Assembly: GCF_036289405.1 (NCBI RefSeq)
Contig: NZ_JAYFFI010000010.1
Location: forward strand, 1 to 64,000
DNA: 64,000 bases
Source: Pseudoramibacter faecis
Lineage (GTDB): Bacteria; Bacillota; Clostridia; Eubacteriales; Eubacteriaceae
Direction of reading: 5' to 3'
The translations under genes were made by a program, and so were the position numbers. Shown here one piece after another: positions 42,038 to 51,290 of the stretch (position 1 is the first letter of the stretch; every line of letters begins with the position of its first letter). The notes under the pieces were generated by a model. It saw nothing but the letters and a program-made list of their open reading frames with translations, did not search any database and was not told where the DNA came from.

Positions 42038-44389
42038 ATGAATCAAGCCAATCAACAAATAACCGGACTGACGAGCCGGGAGGCCGAGAGCCGGCGCCGC
42101 CGGGGCCAGGGCAACGCCCAGGTGGACAGCTCGGCCAAAACGGTGAAGGACATCATCCGGGAAAATACCCTGACCTATTTCAACCTGATTTTTTTGGTGA
42201 TGGCGCTGCTGCTCGTCATCGCCGGCGCCTTTAACAGCCTGACCTTCCTGCCGGTGATCGTGGCCAACACCCTCATCGGGATTTTTCAGGAGGTTCACGC
42301 AAAAAAAGTTCTCGATAACCTGTCGATTATGAACGCGCCGACGGCCACGGCTCTGCGGGACGGCCGTCCGGTGACGCTGCCCACGGACGACCTCGTGCTC
42401 GGAGATGTGGTGGTGCTGTCCGCCGGCGTCCAGATTCCAGCGGACGCCCGGGTACTGGCCGGGGAAGTGGCGGTCAACGAGGCCCTGCTCACTGGAGAGA
42501 GCGATGAAATCACGAAGACGGCGGGGGATGCCCTGATGTCCGGCTCCTTCGTGGTCAGCGGCGAGTGCCGGGCGGAATTGACCGCCGTGGGCGCCGACGC
42601 CTATATTGCCAAGCTCACCCTGCAGGCCAAGAGCTTAGGCGATGGCGAACAGTCCGAAATGGTGCGCACCATCGACGGGTTTGTCAAAGTGGCCGGCATC
42701 CTCATCATCCCCATCGGCACCATCCTGCTGGTGCAGAGCATCGGCATCCAGGGGACAGGCTTCGCGCCGGCGGTCAAATCCGCGGTGGCGGCGCTGATCG
42801 GCATGATTCCCGAGGGGCTTTACCTGCTCGTCTCGGTCACCCTCGCGGTTTCCGCCGTGCGGCTGGCCCGCCGGCAGGTGATGCTCCACGACATGAAGAG
42901 CATCGAGGCCCTGGCCCGGGTGGACGTGCTTTGTGTGGACAAGACCGGCACCATCACCGACAACGATATGCTCGTCGCCGAGGCGGTGGCCGCCCGCCCG
43001 ATGACGGCCCGCGCCATCGAGGATTATGGGGCCGAGGTCGGCCGCTATCTGGGGGCGCTGCCCGACGACAACGCCACCAACCGCGCCCTTTGCGATTATT
43101 TCGGAAAGGTTGAGATCGAGGCTGTCAGCGCGCTACCCTTTTCGTCGCGCTATAAATATTCCGCCGTGCAGCTTGATGACGCGACCTATGTGCTCGGCGC
43201 GCCGGAAATCGTGCTCGCGGGGGACTACTCCCGCTACCGCAGAAGCGTCGACGCCTACGCCAGCCGGGGCCTGCGGGTGGTGGTCTTCGGGGAATACGGC
43301 GCGGGTTCGGTGCCGGTGCCGGAAGACGGCCTGGCCGCAACCGTCACGCCGATTTTCTTTATCATGCTGCAAAACCCGATCCGGGAAACGGCGCCGGCCA
43401 CCTTCGCCTATTTTGCATCCCAGGGGGTGGCGGTGAAAGTGATCTCCGGCGACAACCCGGTGACGGTATCCGAGGTGGCCCGCCGGGCGGGCATCGCCGG
43501 GGCGGAGCGCTATGTAAACGCGCAAATCCTCACCGATGCGGACAAAATCGCAGACGCGGTAAAAAAGACGACGGTGTTCGGCCGGGTCACGCCGGAACAA
43601 AAGCGCCAGATCGTTGGCGCATTAAAGAGCCAGGGGCATACCGTGGCCATGACCGGCGACGGGGTGAACGACATTCTCGCGATGAAGGACGCGGACTGCT
43701 CCATCGCCATGGCGGCCGGCTCCGAGGCAGCGGTGCAGGCGGCCCAGGTGGCCCTGCTCGACTCGGAATTTTCCCACATGACCCAGATCGTGGCCGAGGG
43801 GCGTCAGGTCATCAACAACATCGAGCGCTCGGCGACGCTGTTTTTAGTGAAAAATATCTTTTCGTTGCTGCTGTCGATCTTCACCATTATTTCGGTGGTG
43901 ACCTATCCGCTGACGCCGTCGCAGATCTCGTTGATTTCGGGCTTTAACATCGGCATCCCGGCGTTTTTCCTTGCGATGGAAGCCAACAGCCGGCGCATCC
44001 GCGGCGATTTTGCCAAGACGGTGCTGCTGCGGGCCATGCCGGCGGCCCTCACCGATTTTCTGGCCATCGCGGCGCTGGTGGTTTTCGGGCAGACCTTCGG
44101 GGTCGCGGCGAAGGATATCTCCGTGGCGGCCACGCTGCTGCTCGCCATCGTCGGTTTTATGATTCTGCACAACATTTCCATGCCCATGAACAAATTCCGT
44201 ATCGGGGTGATCGTGGGCTGCGCCGTCGGGCTTGTGGCGGCAATCGTCGCCCTGCGCGGTCTGTTTGATATCCATGCCGTTTCCCCGCAGTGCTTCATGC
44301 TCTTCGTGGTTTTTGCCATCGCGGTGATCCCCTGCATGCGGCTGTTGACCCGCTTCTTCGCCTTTATCGGCAGCAAAATCAACCCGTAG
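42038..44389 (+). CDS. Cation-translocating P-type ATPase (HAD-IC family)
   Basis: The 783-residue pump has all P-type landmarks: LLTGESDE (about 150-157), the membrane ion-site motif PEGLYLL near residue 258, the phosphorylated Asp301 in DKTGTITDN, KRQIVGALKSQGHTVAMTGDGVNDILAMKDAD in the hinge, and about eight to ten membrane segments. There is no CxxC, CPC or HMA domain, so it is not a heavy-metal pump. The PEGL motif puts it near P2-like/CtpE-type pumps, some of which move Ca2+. TATAAT stands at 41982-41987 but its -35 is poor. The nicotinamidase-like gene follows after 25 bases. Confidence 0.9.
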   Translation: MNQANQQITGLTSREAESRRRRGQGNAQVDSSAKTVKDIIRENTLTYFNLIFLVMALLLVIAGAFNSLTFLPVIVANTLIGIFQEVHAKKVLDNLSIMNAPTATALRDGRPVTLPTDDLVLGDVVVLSAGVQIPADARVLAGEVAVNEALLTGESDEITKTAGDALMSGSFVVSGECRAELTAVGADAYIAKLTLQAKSLGDGEQSEMVRTIDGFVKVAGILIIPIGTILLVQSIGIQGTGFAPAVKSAVAALIGMIPEGLYLLVSVTLAVSAVRLARRQVMLHDMKSIEALARVDVLCVDKTGTITDNDMLVAEAVAARPMTARAIEDYGAEVGRYLGALPDDNATNRALCDYFGKVEIEAVSALPFSSRYKYSAVQLDDATYVLGAPEIVLAGDYSRYRRSVDAYASRGLRVVVFGEYGAGSVPVPEDGLAATVTPIFFIMLQNPIRETAPATFAYFASQGVAVKVISGDNPVTVSEVARRAGIAGAERYVNAQILTDADKIADAVKKTTVFGRVTPEQKRQIVGALKSQGHTVAMTGDGVNDILAMKDADCSIAMAAGSEAAVQAAQVALLDSEFSHMTQIVAEGRQVINNIERSATLFLVKNIFSLLLSIFTIISVVTYPLTPSQISLISGFNIGIPAFFLAMEANSRRIRGDFAKTVLLRAMPAALTDFLAIAALVVFGQTFGVAAKDISVAATLLLAIVGFMILHNISMPMNKFRIGVIVGCAVGLVAAIVALRGLFDIHAVSPQCFMLFVVFAIAVIPCMRLLTRFFAFIGSKINP

Positions 44390-44414
44390 ATTTCATATTC
44401 ACAAGGAGAAAGCC

Positions 44415-44939
44415 ATGCGCAAAATTCTAATCGTGGTGGACATGCAAAAAGATTTTATCGACGGGAGTCTGGGCACCCCGGAGGCCGAGGCCATCGTCGA
44501 AAAGGTGGTCGCCAAAATCAAGGCTTATCCGCCGGAAGACGTTTATGCCACCCGGGACACCCACCCGGAAAATTACCTCGAGACCCGGGAAGGCCGTCAC
44601 CTGCCGGTGGCCCACTGCATCGCCGGCACTCCGGGCTGGCAGCTGTATCCGGATATTGGAGCCCTGATCCCGGCGGATCATGTGATCGACAAGCCGACCT
44701 TCGGCTCGCTGAATCTGATGAACGTTATGGTGGTCGCCCGGACTCAGGGCGAGATCGAAATCGAGCTCGTCGGCTTATGCACGGATATTTGCGTGGTGTC
44801 CAATGCGCTGCTCATCAAAGCGGCGCTGCCGGAGACGCCCATCACCGTGGACGCGGCCTGCTGCGCCGGGGTCACGCCGGCAAAACACGCGGCGGCCCTC
44901 GAAACCATGGCCAGCTGCCAGATTGATATTCGCCGATAA
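44415..44939 (+). CDS. Cysteine hydrolase, isochorismatase/nicotinamidase family
   Basis: The catalytic triad of the family is visible: Asp9 (VVDMQKDF), Lys93 (VIDKPTFGS) and Cys126 (LCTDICVVSNA). Candidate metal ligands lie in RDTHPENY and in the following GRHLPVAHC. 174 residues, a normal length for nicotinamidase-like proteins that deamidate nicotinamide for NAD salvage, though isochorismatase-type or other amide substrates are possible. AAGGAG precedes the ATG. It is probably on the transcript of the P-type ATPase. Confidence 0.85.
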   Translation: MRKILIVVDMQKDFIDGSLGTPEAEAIVEKVVAKIKAYPPEDVYATRDTHPENYLETREGRHLPVAHCIAGTPGWQLYPDIGALIPADHVIDKPTFGSLNLMNVMVVARTQGEIEIELVGLCTDICVVSNALLIKAALPETPITVDAACCAGVTPAKHAAALETMASCQIDIRR

Positions 44940-44995
44940 GGCGGGAACCACGAGGACAAGGCATCGAAATAGCATGGAGATAGAAAGGAAGCAAT

Positions 44996-45478
44996 ATGAT
45001 CCTCACGACAGAAGACGAACGGATTTTTGAAATGCGGCTTTTGCCCCGGGACGGCCAGCAGGCCGCGATCTCGGCGGGGGACCTTTCGCCGGAGGAGGCG
45101 GCGGCCCACGGACTCGACGCAGGCCGGGTGCAAAATCGCTACGAAGTGGTTGCCGGGGCGTCTGCGGCGCTGGCGTATGAGCTCGAGGGCATCATGGATA
45201 CCCTGGAGGACATCGGCGATGCGGAAGGCGCGATCACGCTGGACTGGGAAGATGCTCAGACCTTTCTCATCACGGTGATCCGCAAGATTTCCGATCAGGC
45301 CATGGCAGACTTTGCCGGCGGCGATTCGGCGAAGCTCTTGACCACCGATCCGAAGGTGCTCTCCGACGGGCTTGCGGATAATCCTTTGGTCTGGGCGCTG
45401 CGCACTTTTTATGCGGCGGCCTTTGGCGACGGCGGCGAAGCTTTTGGCGAGAACACCTTTGCGGTCGCCCTGCGCTGA
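44996..45478 (+). CDS. Uncharacterised acidic protein
   Basis: A 160-residue soluble, strongly acidic protein (many Asp, Glu, Ala). It opens ILTTEDERIFEMRLLPRDG and contains LAYELEGIMDTLEDIGDAEGAITLDWEDAQTFL. AAAGGAAG stands before the ATG. No family is recognised. It is the last gene before the trp operon promoter; gene spacing and direction allow co-transcription with the nicotinamidase-like gene. Confidence 0.6.
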   Translation: MILTTEDERIFEMRLLPRDGQQAAISAGDLSPEEAAAHGLDAGRVQNRYEVVAGASAALAYELEGIMDTLEDIGDAEGAITLDWEDAQTFLITVIRKISDQAMADFAGGDSAKLLTTDPKVLSDGLADNPLVWALRTFYAAAFGDGGEAFGENTFAVALR

Positions 45479-45508
45479 GCTTGTTTCGCAAAAAATACAC
45501 CGCGGCGC

Positions 45509-45537
45509 TTGACAGCAGAAAAAGCGGCGCCTATAAT
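45509..45537 (+). promoter_or_regulatory. Promoter of the trp operon
   Basis: TTGACA (45509-45514), 17 bases, TATAAT (45532-45537): full consensus. Confidence 0.9.
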
Positions 45538-45552
45538 AAAGCCAATCTTTTA

Positions 45553-45839
45553 TGAAAACCGTCGATGCGGAGATCAAACGAAAGGGGCACTTTCAGAGAG
45601 CTCGGGATGCTGGGATCCGGGCGGAACGCCGATTCGCAAATGGACCGCAGAGGGCGCGGGCAAAGGCTGACAGCCGAGTACGCCGCGACGCGAGGGCATG
45701 CGTTAGTTGCCGGGGATATGTTGGTATCCTGCTAAGCGTGTGGGAACACAAAATAAGGTGGCACCGCGGGACTTTTTCGTATTATTAAAAATGACAGGCC
45801 TCGCCCTTGATGAATTGATTTTCATCGAGGGCGTTTTTT
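45553..45839 (+). promoter_or_regulatory. T-box leader of the trp operon
   Basis: The T-box AAGGTGGCACCGCGG lies at 45755-45769, close to the consensus AGGGTGGNACCGCG that binds the tRNA acceptor end. Upstream is a long stem I region with a probable specifier TGG (Trp) at 45641-45643 in AAATGGACC. The terminator at 45803-45839 has GCCCTTGATGAA paired with TTCATCGAGGGC and six T. Uncharged tRNA-Trp should stabilise the antiterminator and allow trpDCFBA expression. Between 45479 and 45947 there is no gene besides this leader. Confidence 0.9.
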
Positions 45840-45947
45840 AATGGCTTAAAGCGGCACAGGCTGTTAAGAAGCATCGCCCCGTTCCCAGCCGGTTCACCAG
45901 GACACCAGAAGGATCAGATGGATTTTACGAAAAATCAGGAGGATCAG

Positions 45948-46964
45948 ATGATTAACGAAGCCATTGTCAAGTTGGCAGACGGCGAGGATTTAAGCGGAGC
46001 GGTCGCAGAAGCGGCCATGGACGAGATCATGGGCGGGGACTGCACCCAAAATCAGATTTCGGCTTTTTTGACGGCGCTGGCCATCAAAGAGGCTACCATC
46101 ACGGAGATCACCGCCTGCGCCAAGGGGATGCGCAGTCATGCGGTGAAGCTGCTCAACGACCGGCCGGTGCTGGAAATCGTCGGGACCGGCGGAGACCGGG
46201 CCAATTCCTTTAATATCTCGACGGTGGCCGCCGTCGTCGTCTCGGCCGGCGGGGTGCCGGTAGCCAAGCACGGCAACCGCGCGGCGACCAGCCGCTGCGG
46301 CACGGCCGACTGCCTCGAAGCTCTGGGCGCGGCCATCGATCTGCCGCCGGAAAAAAGTAAGCAGGTGCTCGACGCGCTGGGCTTCTGCTTTATGTTCGCC
46401 CAGAACTATCATCTGTCGATGAAATACGTGGCGCCGGTGCGAAAAGAACTGCCGATCCCCACGGTGTTTAACATCCTCGGCCCGCTGACCAATCCGGCGG
46501 GGGCCACGATGCAACTCATGGGGGTTTACGACGAATCCCTGGTGGAACCGCTGGCCCGGGTGCTGAGCAACCTGGGGGTGACCCGGGCGATGGTGGTCTA
46601 CGGCCAGGACGGACTGGACGAAATCTCCGCATCCGCGCCGACGACGGTCTGCGAGGTGACGGACGGCCGCTTCACGAATTATACCCTTTATCCGGAGGAT
46701 TACGGTATGGCTTTGTGCCGCAAGCAGGAGCTGACGGGGGGCACCCCGGCGGAAAACGCGGCCATCGTCCGCTCGGTGCTCGCCGGGGAACCGGGCGCCC
46801 GGCGCAACGCCGTGCTCCTCAACGCCGGTGCGGGCATCCACATTGCCACGGGCGCCCCTTTGGCCGATACGATTGAAAAGGCAGCGACGCTGATCGACAG
46901 CGGGGCGGCAGCCAAACAGCTGGACGATTTTGTCGCGCTGACCACCAAGCTCAAGGAGGCTTGA
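45948..46964 (+). CDS. trpD: Anthranilate phosphoribosyltransferase
   Basis: TrpD joins anthranilate to phosphoribosyl pyrophosphate. The motifs EIVGTGGDRANSFNIST and KHGNRAATSRCGTADCLEALG are the substrate-binding loops, and LGPLTNPAGA follows. The start at 45948 follows AGGAGG; an ATG 30 bases earlier lies in a partial repeat of the same ribosome-site sequence (AGGATCAGATG at 45910-45920 and 45940-45950). It is directly behind the T-box leader, where trpE and trpG are usually found. Confidence 0.95.
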   Translation: MINEAIVKLADGEDLSGAVAEAAMDEIMGGDCTQNQISAFLTALAIKEATITEITACAKGMRSHAVKLLNDRPVLEIVGTGGDRANSFNISTVAAVVVSAGGVPVAKHGNRAATSRCGTADCLEALGAAIDLPPEKSKQVLDALGFCFMFAQNYHLSMKYVAPVRKELPIPTVFNILGPLTNPAGATMQLMGVYDESLVEPLARVLSNLGVTRAMVVYGQDGLDEISASAPTTVCEVTDGRFTNYTLYPEDYGMALCRKQELTGGTPAENAAIVRSVLAGEPGARRNAVLLNAGAGIHIATGAPLADTIEKAATLIDSGAAAKQLDDFVALTTKLKEA

Positions 46965-46965
46965 A

Positions 46966-47766
46966 ATGGCGGATATCTTGGAGACCCTCGCGGCGGGAGC
47001 GGCGCGGCGGGTGGCGGCTGCGAAAGAGCGCGTGCCGCTTCGCGAGATGATCGTCCGGGTTGAGGCCCTGTCGGCGGACACGGGTTTTCCCTTCGAGGCG
47101 GCCCTGGCCGGGCCGGAGCTGGCCTTCATCTGCGAGGTGAAGAAAGCGTCGCCCTCCAAAGGGCTGATCGCGTCGGATTTTCCCTATCTCGAAATCGCCC
47201 GGGACTACGCGGCGGCGGGGGCGGCGGCCGTCTCCTGCCTGACCGAACCGGATTATTTTCTCGGCTGCGATGATTATCTCGAGCAGATCGCGAACGCCGT
47301 GGCCGTGCCGGTGCTGCGCAAGGATTTTACCGTCGACGTGTATCAGATTTATGAAGCCAAGTGCTTGGGCGCTTCGGCGGTGCTGCTCATTGCGGCGCTT
47401 CTCGACGAGAAAAAACTTTCCCGCGGGATCGAAATTGCCGATGGCCTCGGCCTGTCCGCGTTGGTGGAGGCTCACGACGCGGCCCAGATCGAGACGGCGC
47501 TGGCCGCCGGGGCGCGGGTCATCGGGGTGAACAACCGCAACCTCAGAACCTTCGAGGTGGATTTTGACAATGCCCTGCGCCTGCGGGAAAAAATCCCGAG
47601 GGATAAGCTTTATGTTTCGGAAAGCGGCGTGAAGCGTGCGGCGGATGTGGCAATGCTTAACGCCATCGGTGTGGACGCGGCGCTGGTTGGGGAGACATTG
47701 ATGCGGGCCGACGACCGGCAGGCGGCCCTGCGCGCGCTGAAAGCAGGCAGTCATGGCGAGCATTAA
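46966..47766 (+). CDS. trpC: Indole-3-glycerol-phosphate synthase
   Basis: TIM-barrel enzyme, 266 residues. The active-site Lys and neighbours are in CEVKKASPSKGLI; VLRKDFTVDVYQIYEA, VIGVNNRNLRTFEVD and VSESGVKRAADV follow. It starts one base after the trpD stop and overlaps trpF by 14 bases. Confidence 0.95.
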   Translation: MADILETLAAGAARRVAAAKERVPLREMIVRVEALSADTGFPFEAALAGPELAFICEVKKASPSKGLIASDFPYLEIARDYAAAGAAAVSCLTEPDYFLGCDDYLEQIANAVAVPVLRKDFTVDVYQIYEAKCLGASAVLLIAALLDEKKLSRGIEIADGLGLSALVEAHDAAQIETALAAGARVIGVNNRNLRTFEVDFDNALRLREKIPRDKLYVSESGVKRAADVAMLNAIGVDAALVGETLMRADDRQAALRALKAGSHGEH

Positions 47767-48385
47767 AATCTGCGGGATGATGCGCCCGGTCGATATCGCG
47801 GCGGTCAACGCCAGCCGGCCGGATCAAATCGGGTTTGTCTTTGCGCCGGGGCGGCGCCGCTGTGTAAGCCACCGGGAGGCGGCGGCGATGCGCGCGATGC
47901 TGGATCCAGCCATCACCGCGGTCGGCGTTTTTGCGGACAATCCCCTTGAAGAGATCGCGGCGCTGCTGCGCCGAGGCGTGATCGATGCGGTGCAGTTTCA
48001 CGGCCACGAGACCGAGGCGACCATTGCGGCCCTGCGCGCGCGCGTCCATTGCCCCATCGTGCAGGCCTTCGCCATGGCCTCGGCGAAGGATTTGTGGCGG
48101 GCGGAGGCTTCGACGGCCGATATCATCATCCTCGACAACGGCCGGGGCGGCACCGGCGAGCGCTTCGACTGGCGGCAGATTGATGATTTGGGCCGGCCCT
48201 TTATTTTATCCGGCGGGCTCAACGCCGAAAATCTCGCCGAGGCGCTCAGGCTTCATCCGGCGGGGGTGGATCTGAGCAGCGGCGTCGAGACCGACGGAGC
48301 CAAGGATCCGGCGAAGATCGCGGCCTGCGTGGCGCGCTTTCGGGCTCTGACAAACGATTTGAACGATGATTGGAGGAAAAAATGA
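47753..48385 (+). CDS. trpF: Phosphoribosylanthranilate isomerase
   Basis: Small TIM barrel, 210 residues. The N-terminal KICGMMRP bears the catalytic Cys; the Asp is in ILDNGRGGTGERFDW and the phosphate site in FILSGGLNAENLAEAL. It is a separate gene, not fused to trpC. Its stop overlaps the trpB start (ATGA). Confidence 0.95.
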   Translation: MASIKICGMMRPVDIAAVNASRPDQIGFVFAPGRRRCVSHREAAAMRAMLDPAITAVGVFADNPLEEIAALLRRGVIDAVQFHGHETEATIAALRARVHCPIVQAFAMASAKDLWRAEASTADIIILDNGRGGTGERFDWRQIDDLGRPFILSGGLNAENLAEALRLHPAGVDLSSGVETDGAKDPAKIAACVARFRALTNDLNDDWRKK

Positions 48386-49620
48386 TCAATCCTAAAAGCT
48401 ATCAACCCATGGAAAAGGTGCCGAACGCCCGGGGGCGCTACGGGCATTTCGGTGGGCAGTACGTGCCTGAAACCCTCATGAATGAGCTCATTCATCTCGA
48501 AACGAGCTACCGCAAAAGTCAGCAGGATCCGGCCTTTCAGAAAGAACTGACGGATCTTTTGGTCAATTATGCCGGCAGACCCTCGCTGTTGTATCGCGCT
48601 GACAACATGACGAAGGACCTCGGCGGGGCGAAGGTGTATCTTAAGCGGGAAGACCTGAATCACACCGGCGCGCACAAAATCAACAACGTGCTGGGGCAGT
48701 GCCTGCTCGCCAAGAAGATGGGAAAGACCCGCATCATCGCCGAAACCGGCGCGGGGCAGCATGGGGTGGCTGCGGCCACGGCGGCGGCGCTGATCGGCCT
48801 ATCCTGCGAGGTGTTCATGGGCAAGCTTGACACCGAGCGCCAAGCGCTTAATGTGTACCGGATGGAGCTGCTCGGCGCCAGGGTGCACGCGGTGACCACC
48901 GGCACGATGACGCTTAAGGACGCGGTGAACGCGGCCATGCGCGAATGGGCCTCTCGGGTGGCCGACACCCACTACGTGCTCGGCTCGGTGATGGGGCCTC
49001 ACCCCTTTCCGGAAATCGTCAGAGACTATCAATCGGTGATCGGGGTAGAAGCCCGAAGACAGATTCTCGAAGCCGAAGGGAAGCTTCCCCGCGCGGTGCT
49101 GGCCTGTGTCGGCGGCGGCAGCAACGCCATCGGCCTGTTTCACGCCTTCGAGCCGGACGACGGCGTCGCCCTCATCGGCTGCGAGGCGGCGGGCAGGGGC
49201 ATTGCCACCGGCAAACACGCGGCCACGATGGCCGCGGGCACCCTGGGCATCTTCCACGGGATGAAATCCTATTTCTGCCAGAATGACGACGGCCAGATCG
49301 GCGAGGTCTATTCCATATCGGCGGGTCTCGACTATCCGGGCATCGGGCCGGAGCACGCCTATCTGCGGGATATTGGCCGGGCGCGTTATGTGCCCGTCAC
49401 CGATGACGAGGCCGTGGCCGCCTTTGAATACCTGGCGCGCACCGAGGGCATCATCTGCGCCATCGAAAGCGCCCACGCCGTGGCCCAGGCCATGAAGCTT
49501 GCGCCGATCCTCTCGCCGGACGACAGCATTGTCGTTTGCCTGTCGGGGCGGGGCGACAAGGACGTGGCGGCCATCGCGCGCTACCGCGGCATCAACCTGA
49601 AGGAGGACATCGATGCGTAA
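48382..49620 (+). CDS. trpB: Tryptophan synthase beta chain
   Basis: PLP-dependent chain, 412 residues. PLP Lys99 lies in HTGAHKINN; GAGQHG and the phosphate-binding CVGGGSNAIGLF follow. It is the TrpB1 type that pairs with TrpA. The start at 48382 has TGGAGG ahead; an in-frame ATG 12 bases upstream overlaps the ribosome site. Confidence 0.97.
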   Translation: MINPKSYQPMEKVPNARGRYGHFGGQYVPETLMNELIHLETSYRKSQQDPAFQKELTDLLVNYAGRPSLLYRADNMTKDLGGAKVYLKREDLNHTGAHKINNVLGQCLLAKKMGKTRIIAETGAGQHGVAAATAAALIGLSCEVFMGKLDTERQALNVYRMELLGARVHAVTTGTMTLKDAVNAAMREWASRVADTHYVLGSVMGPHPFPEIVRDYQSVIGVEARRQILEAEGKLPRAVLACVGGGSNAIGLFHAFEPDDGVALIGCEAAGRGIATGKHAATMAAGTLGIFHGMKSYFCQNDDGQIGEVYSISAGLDYPGIGPEHAYLRDIGRARYVPVTDDEAVAAFEYLARTEGIICAIESAHAVAQAMKLAPILSPDDSIVVCLSGRGDKDVAAIARYRGINLKEDIDA

Positions 49621-50410
49621 GATTGCAGACGCCTTTAAAGATCGCAAAGCGTTTATTCCCTTTATCACTGCCGGCGATCCGGATTTGGCCACCACCGAAA
49701 AGCTCATTGCCGTCATGGCGGATGCCGGGGCATCGCTGATCGAAATCGGCATTCCTTTTTCCGATCCCATCGCCGAAGGACCGGTGATCCAAGAAGCGGA
49801 TATCCGCGCGTTGGCTGCGGGCACCACGGTGGACGGCATCTTCGCCATGGTGGGCCGCCTACGGGAGACCATCGATATCCCGATGGTGCTGATGGGCTAT
49901 GCCAATCCTTTTTTCCATTACGGCTACGACGCGTTTTTCAGGCGCTGCGCCGAGGCGGGCATCGACGGGGCCATCATTCCCGATATTCCCTTTGAAGAGA
50001 AGCACGAAGCCGCCGATGTGGCCGAGCGCTACGGGGTGGCGGTCCTCTCGATGATCGCGCCGACCTCCGAAGCGCGCATCCAGAAAATCGCCGCCGAGGC
50101 CAAAGGCTTTATCTATCTCGTCTCCTCCATGGGGGTCACCGGGATGCGCTCGGCGATCACGACGGACCTCGACGCGATGGTGTTGGCGATCCGCGAAGTA
50201 AGCGATGTGCCCATCGGCATCGGCTTTGGCATTCACACGCCAGAGCAGGCGGTCGAAATGGCGGCCATTGCCGACGGGGCGATTGTGGGCTCGGCCGTCG
50301 TGAACCTCGTGGCCGAACACGGCCGGGACGCCGGGTCCTATGTCGAGGCCTATGTGCGGGAGATGGTGACGGCGGTGAACCGCGTGCCCCTCGGCGAAGC
50401 CGAAAAATAA
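49613..50410 (+). CDS. trpA: Tryptophan synthase alpha chain
   Basis: TIM barrel, 265 residues. The catalytic Glu and Asp are in LIEIGIPFSDPIAEGPVIQ, with PDIPFEEKHE and the late GIGFGIHTPEQA phosphate-binding turn. It overlaps trpB by eight bases and ends the operon. Confidence 0.97.
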   Translation: MRKIADAFKDRKAFIPFITAGDPDLATTEKLIAVMADAGASLIEIGIPFSDPIAEGPVIQEADIRALAAGTTVDGIFAMVGRLRETIDIPMVLMGYANPFFHYGYDAFFRRCAEAGIDGAIIPDIPFEEKHEAADVAERYGVAVLSMIAPTSEARIQKIAAEAKGFIYLVSSMGVTGMRSAITTDLDAMVLAIREVSDVPIGIGFGIHTPEQAVEMAAIADGAIVGSAVVNLVAEHGRDAGSYVEAYVREMVTAVNRVPLGEAEK

Positions 50411-50416
50411 TAGCGC

Positions 50417-50445
50417 TTGACAAAAAAGCCTCCGCTTGATATGCT
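50417..50445 (+). promoter_or_regulatory. Promoter of the AIM24-like gene
   Basis: TTGACA (50417-50422), 17 bases, TATGCT (50440-50445). Confidence 0.75.
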
Positions 50446-50479
50446 AAAAAAACAAAACCATTACAAAGGAGGCGAAAGC

Positions 50480-51154
50480 ATGCAATACAAAATTTCAGGA
50501 GGTAATTTACCAGTTGCGATTTGTAAATTGGCCGCGGGGGAGAGCATCAAGTGTGAATCCGGCGGCATGTCATGGATGGATAACACCATCGAGATGCAGA
50601 CCAAAGGCGGCGGCTTCGGAAAGATGATGGGTCGCATGGTCAGCGGAGAATCGATGTTTTTTAATCATTACATTGCGAGAGGTGAGGGGGAAATTGCCTT
50701 TGCTTCGAGTTTCCCCGGTGAGATCAAGGCGATTCATATCTCGCCGGGCAACAGTCTGATCGCGCAGAAGGGCGCGTTCTTGGCCTGTCAGGAAAGCGTG
50801 GACATGAAGGTCTTTTTCCAGAAAAAACTGGGTGCCGGCTTCTTTGGCGGCGAGGGCTTCATCATGCAGCGCTACATCGGCGAAGGGCTGGTGTTTATTG
50901 AAATTGACGGTTCGGCCATCACCTACGACCTGGCGGCCGGAGAAACGAAGGTGGTCGACACCGGTTATTTGGTGGCGATGGAAGAAAGCGTCAGGATGGA
51001 CATTGTGCGGGTTAAGGGCGTGAAGAACGTGCTCCTCGGCGGTGAAGGGCTGTTCAACACCACCCTCACCGGGCCGGGCAAGATCGTCCTGCAAACCATG
51101 CCGATCAACAAGGCGGCCGCCGTGATTCACCGCTACGCCCCCACCAGTAAATAA
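50480..51154 (+). CDS. TIGR00266/AIM24 family protein
   Basis: A 224-residue beta-rich protein with repeated Gly-containing strands: ESGGMSWMDNTIEMQTKGGGFG, FASSFPGEIKAI, GGEGFIMQRYIGEGLVF. This matches the AIM24/TIGR00266 family, a tubby-like trimeric fold of unknown role widespread in bacteria. AAAGGAGG precedes the ATG at 50480. Single gene with own promoter and terminator. Confidence 0.85.
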   Translation: MQYKISGGNLPVAICKLAAGESIKCESGGMSWMDNTIEMQTKGGGFGKMMGRMVSGESMFFNHYIARGEGEIAFASSFPGEIKAIHISPGNSLIAQKGAFLACQESVDMKVFFQKKLGAGFFGGEGFIMQRYIGEGLVFIEIDGSAITYDLAAGETKVVDTGYLVAMEESVRMDIVRVKGVKNVLLGGEGLFNTTLTGPGKIVLQTMPINKAAAVIHRYAPTSK

Positions 51155-51166
51155 AATATGATGATA

Positions 51167-51202
51167 AACACCGGAACGTTTCAGTCGTTTCGGTGTTTTT
51201 TT
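51167..51202 (+). terminator. Intrinsic terminator
   Basis: AAACACCGGAACG (51167-51179) pairs with CGTTTCGGTGTTT (51186-51198), followed by T. Confidence 0.9.
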
Positions 51203-51226
51203 GTGTCTGTGAATTAAATTTAAAAA

Positions 51227-51255
51227 TTGCAAAAGAAGTCCAAATTTTGTATTAT
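51227..51255 (+). promoter_or_regulatory. Promoter of the aldo/keto reductase gene
   Basis: TTGCAA (51227-51232), 17 bases, TATTAT (51250-51255). Confidence 0.6.
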
Positions 51256-51290
51256 AATAAACAAAAAACACAAGAGCTGGGAGAAAAAGG

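Noticed and set aside
45918..45947. Upstream ATG as the trpD start
   Set aside because: It would add ten unusual residues; the ATG at 45948 has AGGAGG at the right distance and gives the usual TrpD N-terminus.
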